Shown here: piece by piece, positions 59,689-64,000 of the stretch
Layout of the letters: each line of letters begins with the position of its first letter
Numbering within the stretch: position 1 is the stretch's first letter
DNA from: Polyodon spathula
Lineage: Eukaryota; Chordata; Actinopteri; Acipenseriformes; Polyodontidae
Reading direction: 5' to 3'
DNA: 64,000 bases
NCBI RefSeq assembly: GCF_017654505.1
Contig: NC_054536.1
Location: forward strand, 29,897,970-29,961,969
Position numbers and translations under genes: made by a program
Notes under the pieces: generated by a model
What the model was told of the DNA's origin: nothing
The model's input: only the letters and a program-made list of their open reading frames with translations
The model's database searches: none

Positions 59689-60178
59689 TTTGCCGCCATA
59701 TTGGACTGAAAAAAACTTTGTCAAAATGTAAAAATTTCAAAAAACAACTTACTGCAGAGTGCTGAAAGTAGGTATAGGTGTTGAGGGATAGCCCAAGATT
59801 AACTTGTGTTCGCAAGAAGCTAATAGGTTGTCTGGTATGGCGGCCATGCTGCATGACGTCAATCACAAATTACAAAGATCTTCTCTCAAACCGCTAGTCC
59901 GATTGAAACAAACCCAATGGCACATATGATCGTAGTGTGGTTGTCTTTAAAGGGAAGTTGCTACAATAAGAAACATGGCAGCCACGTTGCATGACAAAAC
60001 TGGCTACAAAAACCTTAGTCTCTGAAATCGCTAGTCCGATTGAACCAAAAATTGGCACACATGATCCTAGTGTGGTTGTCTTTAAAGGTTGGTCAAGGGA
60101 AGTTGCTACAATAAATAAAACAAAAACATGGTGGTCATATCGGATGACATCATCAACATAAAAAACTGGCTAATAACT
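59689..60178. repeat. tandem repeat, units of about 138-153 bp
   Basis: Units start at 59839 (GGCGGCCATGCTGCATGAC), 59977 (GGCAGCCACGTTGCATGAC) and 60130 (GGTGGTCATATCGGATGAC). A weaker partial unit lies near 59692 (GCCGCCATATTGGA). Shared inner words are CGCTAGTCCGATTGAA, GGCACA(T/C)ATGATC, TAGTGTGGTTGTCTTTAAAG and GGGAAGTTGCTACAATAA. Copies differ by indels such as the extra TTGGTCAA in unit 2. No coding. Confidence 0.8.
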
Positions 60179-61770
60179 ATAATCGAATGCAGACAGAGTC
60201 ATGGTTACTACAGAACACATACAGTAACCCATGTATGCTTTATCAAAAAATGTCATTGCCTGTGACCTTTGACCTCTCCTAAAGGTCAAATGTAAAAATG
60301 TATTATTGTTTCCTCTGTCATTTTGGATATAGCTTCACCCTGCTGGACCACGTGCATCAAAGCTGTTCTCCGATTTGTCAATGCCCTAGTTGACGCGTGT
60401 AAAATTGCAAAAAATAGGACTCAATCCTATTTAGTTCACATCACTCCAGTGCCGCCTGTGGTGTGAAAGACACTTATCAAACATTCTATTCATATGGTCG
60501 CCTCGCTGCACAGTTTCACTTGCTGCATAGCATCTTGGGATTAGCAGCCTTAACACGTGTATAAAAGAGTTTACAGTGTTCTCTCCACAGGGTACTTTTA
60601 TACAGTAGTAAAGCACTAGAAACTGTTTTGGTGTCAATTAGTGGATTCTGTAATTGCACTAACCTTATGCAAAGCACTGGCTGTACTCTTGAAATTGACT
60701 AGCAGCATCTCATGTCTGTAGAACCAACCGGTAGGCTAACCGAGGTACCCTCTCCACTCTTTCAGCTGTTTTAATGCAATTGATATTTTACGCTACAGAA
60801 GCAATCTCCTCAGCAGGCACACTGACAGCATGCAGCAGCAGGAGGGAATCCTTTCAAACCTTACCTACAGAATAAATTCCTGCTCCAGGGAGCAAACAAC
60901 TCGCTCTGCCAATTGGATCCCATAAATAAAACAGCAAACTTGTTTTCCTGTTTGTAATGCAGAGGGAAGCAGGCTTTGAAAACACACAGCAACCCGGGTC
61001 TCAAATTTCCGTTTGTCCATGCATGATGGGAGTCTGGCACTGGTTCTGTGCCGCATCAACTCAAATGAACCCAGCAGCCAGTGCTGACAAAGCCAAGCGT
61101 TTTCCAATTACTTTCATCAACCCCACTGAGCACATGTGAAACTTCAAAAGGATGTCCTTGAGAATAAAATTTTAAAAAATTTAATGTAGACAAATCTCCA
61201 GGGTTTGAATGTCCAAACACCTCTTTTAATGAAATAAATAAAAATCACTAACGTGAAGAAAATCTTGCAAAATAAACACTCAAAATCGAACCAGCCTAAA
61301 GGACTTTACTTGCGGCTTGCCTATTTACTTTACCCTCACCAGGAATAACCCACGCATAGGCATTTAAACCAAATACATTTTAAAATGTAATTTATTTTAG
61401 ATATTTATATTAGGAATGTGCATTTCTGTTTTAATAACTGAATACATGTTACTTACTAAATAAATACCGGTACACTATTATACTTAACATGCCACATGCT
61501 AAAAATAATGCTACATAATGCCAAAATTGGTAATGTGTAATTTTAAAAGACAACCTATAACACACAGATTGGAATGAATCAATAAATTACGTCTTCATCG
61601 GACAACTATAAACTATAAATACATGTTTACATTAGGTAACATATATTAAATATAGGACATACCTCCCGGTTCTGATATACATTCTGCTACATGAAGCATT
61701 AAAATTAATGTAGTGCAGAGTAGATTTAAACCATTGAATGCCATTAACTAAAAGTCAAGTTAAGACTCTT

Positions 61771-61813
<43 letters not shown>

Positions 61814-61909
61814 ACCTGGTGAGGAAGTTGTTAACTATCAGTTACATGTCAACCCATTAGGACCCTCCCTTTAATCTCTGGGAGGGATCAATTATATATA
61901 TATATTATA

Positions 61910-61949
<40 letters not shown>

Positions 61950-62015
61950 TTAAACAATGTCCAAGGGGACAAAATGCTAGAGAAAAAAAAAAAAAAAAAA
62001 AAAAAAACTTGTCCT
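60179..62015. other. non-coding with simple-repeat block
   Basis: It holds a poly-T run (61771-61807), (TA)n (about 61894-61947) and poly-A (61982-62006). No gene or recognised transposon. Confidence 0.5.
61771..62006. repeat. poly-T, (TA)n and poly-A cluster
   Basis: Three low-complexity tracts within 240 bp, the T37 run at the left and A25 at the right. Confidence 0.9.
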
Positions 62016-62965
62016 TCTGCCCCCTCCCCATCGCACAAAACACACACAAAAAAGTAAAATATAACTTGTAGGATTTTGGTTTTACTTAACAGTGAACACA
62101 GTCAATCAATTAGTGATTAACAGGGGTGGATCTAGCCTTGTAGCTTGACGGGTTCAATAAATTCAAGATACACAAAAGGTTCCCTGTGACCCCACCTCAC
62201 CCCACCAACTTTATAACATGCTTAAGGAAATATTCCTTTCAGTGCAGTTTGGAACACATTTGCTCGTAAATTTAAGTAACATACTAATACCCCTCACACA
62301 GGTGAGTTACGACGGCCGAGAACCGGCACAGATGCCGCATTTCGATCTGTGTGACTTGTATATCCCGTCACAGAGCCGTCACTGAACCACCTCGCAAAAA
62401 TATTTTATTTTACAAAAAATCTGCTTGCTCCCTCCCCTTCAAAAATATGTAAACAGTAAACTAAGTGTTTTTTAAAACATCCCATCCCAACAAGTACGTG
62501 CTTGACCATGAGGTGTAATAAATTACATAAAACAATTTTCTCCAATCTGCTAATACCTTAGCGACTACCGTGTTTGTTTATTGTGTAACTGTATTAGATT
62601 GCTGCATCTAAATGTCAGGTTCTCATTAATGTAAAAAAACGTAAATAATACCTGAAGTCTAAAAGATTAGTCTCCCGTGCTAGAGGCTCTCAAGCAGCCA
62701 TTTCTGGGTTTCAACAGAAGAGCAGCTTCTTCCACAGCTAGCCAATCGGAAGTCATAGGGGTGGGACGTAAACAAGTTTTAAAATGTTTGTGCTTCGGTG
62801 CCAGACTTCCGTAATTCAGTTTTCTGAAACTTGCCTTGCTCTGTAGAAACATACCCAGAGAGTCTATCTTGCAACAGAACAAACATAGGAAAAATAAATA
62901 CTTGTCCAACAGGCAAAGTACATCGGCAAAACTTGTTGTCCCTCACAAAAATCTTGTTATCCCGG
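62016..62965 (+). repeat. dispersed repeat A, right copy
   Basis: It matches 6005-7340 in two blocks (62020-62290 and about 62840-62965) with the same order and strand. Between them, 62290-62840 differs from the left copy, and 62295-62400 contains an inverted GCACAGATGCCG / CGATCTGTGTGAC motif that may be a small insertion. No coding potential. Confidence 0.65.
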
Positions 62966-63101
62966 GCGATACGAATTGCACAACCTCCATGTATCTTTAG
63001 CGGCCATTGCATTTAGTGGTTTGTTGCGATTTATCAGTACTTCGGAGCAAGGCTACACTCAGTCTCAGTCAATAAAGACCAAGGCTTGTAGATGGGTATG
63101 T

Positions 63102-63233
63102 ATGCAATAAGGCCCGACAGGGTGTTCATATACGTCGAATATCCATATGACTTGGGGCGAAGTTGCGTGCCTCCAACCACTGAAAAGTCTGTATATTCAA
63201 TGTATACAGACACACTGAAGGGCCTTATTGCAT
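63102..63233. mobile_element. small palindromic MITE (ATGCAATAAGGCCC ends)
   Basis: ATGCAATAAGGCCC at 63102 and its exact inverse GGGCCTTATTGCAT at 63220-63233 bound a 132-bp unit. The similarity extends inward (GTGT.CATATACGTCGAATAT against GTGTCTGTATACATTGAATAT). It is non-coding, and its family was not assigned. Confidence 0.6.
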
Positions 63234-63517
63234 TTATAATCTAGGGAAAACTGTGGATTTGAGAAAAAAAAAAAAAAAAAAAAAAAACCACCAACAAATA
63301 AATCATGTTTAAGGCATTATTTTTCAATTAAATATCCTTACGCAGTCCCATTTATAACTTTGAACTACGCACAAAGTTAAGCTTAGTAAAATTAATTTAA
63401 TTGAAACATGCACAAGTAAGTACATCTTTATTTGGATATTGTGTACATTGACATTGCAAAGATACACCAGGGCGCGGAGTTGAGACGGCACTGAGTAATG
63501 TTCTTTTCCTCTCAGTG
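63234..63517. other. non-coding, poly-A tract
   Basis: A23 run at 63265-63287; nothing else recognised. Confidence 0.45.
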
Positions 63518-63668
63518 CAGACACTGTTTCAGCAGAACAGATGGGAGGAATAAAAACACGCCGTCTCAGATTTCAATCATTTAAGGTCTGCGTTGTAGAG
63601 GGGTGGATAATATGCAGACATGTCTTTCTAGTTTTCTGTAGCATTTACAAATCACAAAAAATACATTA
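63518..63668 (+). repeat. dispersed repeat B, right copy
   Basis: It matches 1891-2060 in the same orientation and ends at ATACATTA, just where a SINE is inserted. In the left copy the equivalent position is followed within a few bases by the piggyBac-like MITE. Confidence 0.6.
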
Positions 63669-63925
63669 GAAGGCTGTGTGGTCCAGTGGTTAAAGAAACA
63701 GGCTTGTAACCAGGAGGTCCCCTGTTCAAATCCCAGCTCAGCCCCTGACTCGCTGTGTAACCCTGAGCAAGTCACTTAACCTCCTTGTGCTCCACAGATG
63801 AGAGGTATAACCGAGGTCCTGTCCTATTGCAAGTGACTCTGCAGCAGAAGTTGGGATGCATAGTTAACCCCCTAGTCTTAGTCACTTTGGACAGAAGAGT
63901 CTGCTAAATGAGTAATTTTTTATTC
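63669..63925 (+). mobile_element. tRNA-derived SINE with MIR-like core, plus strand
   Basis: Box A (GTGGTCCAGTGGTTAAAG) and box B (GTTCAAATCCC) are about 33 bases apart. They are followed by CGCTGTGTAACCCTGAGCAA and GTCACTTAACCTCC, very close to the MIR/CORE-SINE core, and a tail TCACTTTGGACAGAAGAGTC then TGCTAAATGAGTAAT. It is the sister copy of the SINE at 34642-34870. Confidence 0.87.
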
Positions 63926-64000
63926 ATATAGTGTATACACCTGATCAAGTCAATGGAAACATATGAAATCAGAATACAGTAAATCCCCACTAATGTTATT
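63926..64000. other. window end, no feature
   Basis: Short unique flank; nothing seen. Confidence 0.5.

Noticed and set aside
63669..63760. Functional tRNA gene from box A and box B
   Set aside because: No cloverleaf anticodon arm can be formed, and a MIR-like core and LINE-like tail follow; it is a SINE.
1..64000. CRISPR array, phage, plasmid or bacterial operon
   Set aside because: Intron-like AT-rich DNA, spliced vertebrate exon and eukaryotic retroelements throughout; no prokaryotic signal.

Overview
This is nuclear DNA from a vertebrate, probably a ray-finned fish. It is AT-rich, intron-like and full of decayed transposable elements and simple repeats. The mix of Tc1, DIRS, hAT, PIF/Harbinger-like, CR1/L2-like LINEs and MIR-like tRNA SINEs fits a fish; a basal lineage such as sturgeon, paddlefish or gar is only an impression. 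The window carries no bacterial-type operon, no CRISPR array, no rRNA gene and no free-standing tRNA gene.

Only one host gene can be supported: the first coding exon of galnt1 (polypeptide N-acetylgalactosaminyltransferase 1), minus strand, 9204-9437. It encodes the cytoplasmic tail, signal anchor and start of the stem. The next coding exon is not recognisable in the 9.2 kb downstream of it (lower coordinates), and no upstream 5'UTR exon or promoter is recognisable in the 54 kb above it. The window is therefore read as galnt1 intron 2 (1-9203), coding exon 2, and a long 5' intron or upstream flank (9438-64000).

From left to right, the rest is mobile-element debris. It includes a piggyBac-like MITE (2065-2559), a dispersed repeat (6005-7340) with a second copy at 62016-62965, and a DIRS1-like tyrosine-recombinase retroelement (about 11860-13240) followed by a hAT dimerisation-domain fossil (13518-13690). 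Further on are an LTR-like region (15332-16088), a degenerate 130-bp minisatellite (24310-24640), a solo LTR (27359-27885), and a Tc1 element nested inside a hAT-like element (29018-31769). Then come MIR-like SINEs (28421, 34642, 47976, 63669), a 5'-truncated CR1/L2-type LINE (35823-36880), and a gag-zinc-knuckle plus 3' LTR fragment of an LTR retrotransposon (44538-45560). The right part holds a second LINE fragment (48217-49270), hAT-like and Harbinger-like MITEs (50932 and 54467), L1-ORF1-like and L2-tail fragments (55999-56800), a solo LTR (57083-57522) and a tandem repeat of about 140 bp (59839-60175).

No element appears intact. The Tc1 transposase has lost its catalytic Glu and part of its helix-turn-helix, the DIRS recombinase has lost two catalytic Arg, and the LINEs are truncated and frameshifted. 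I found no convincing new biological system. The items most worth follow-up are a palindromic MITE family with conserved long arms, a gag-only LTR element, SINEs that share one tRNA-like head but have different LINE-like tails, and the nested-insertion stratigraphy.
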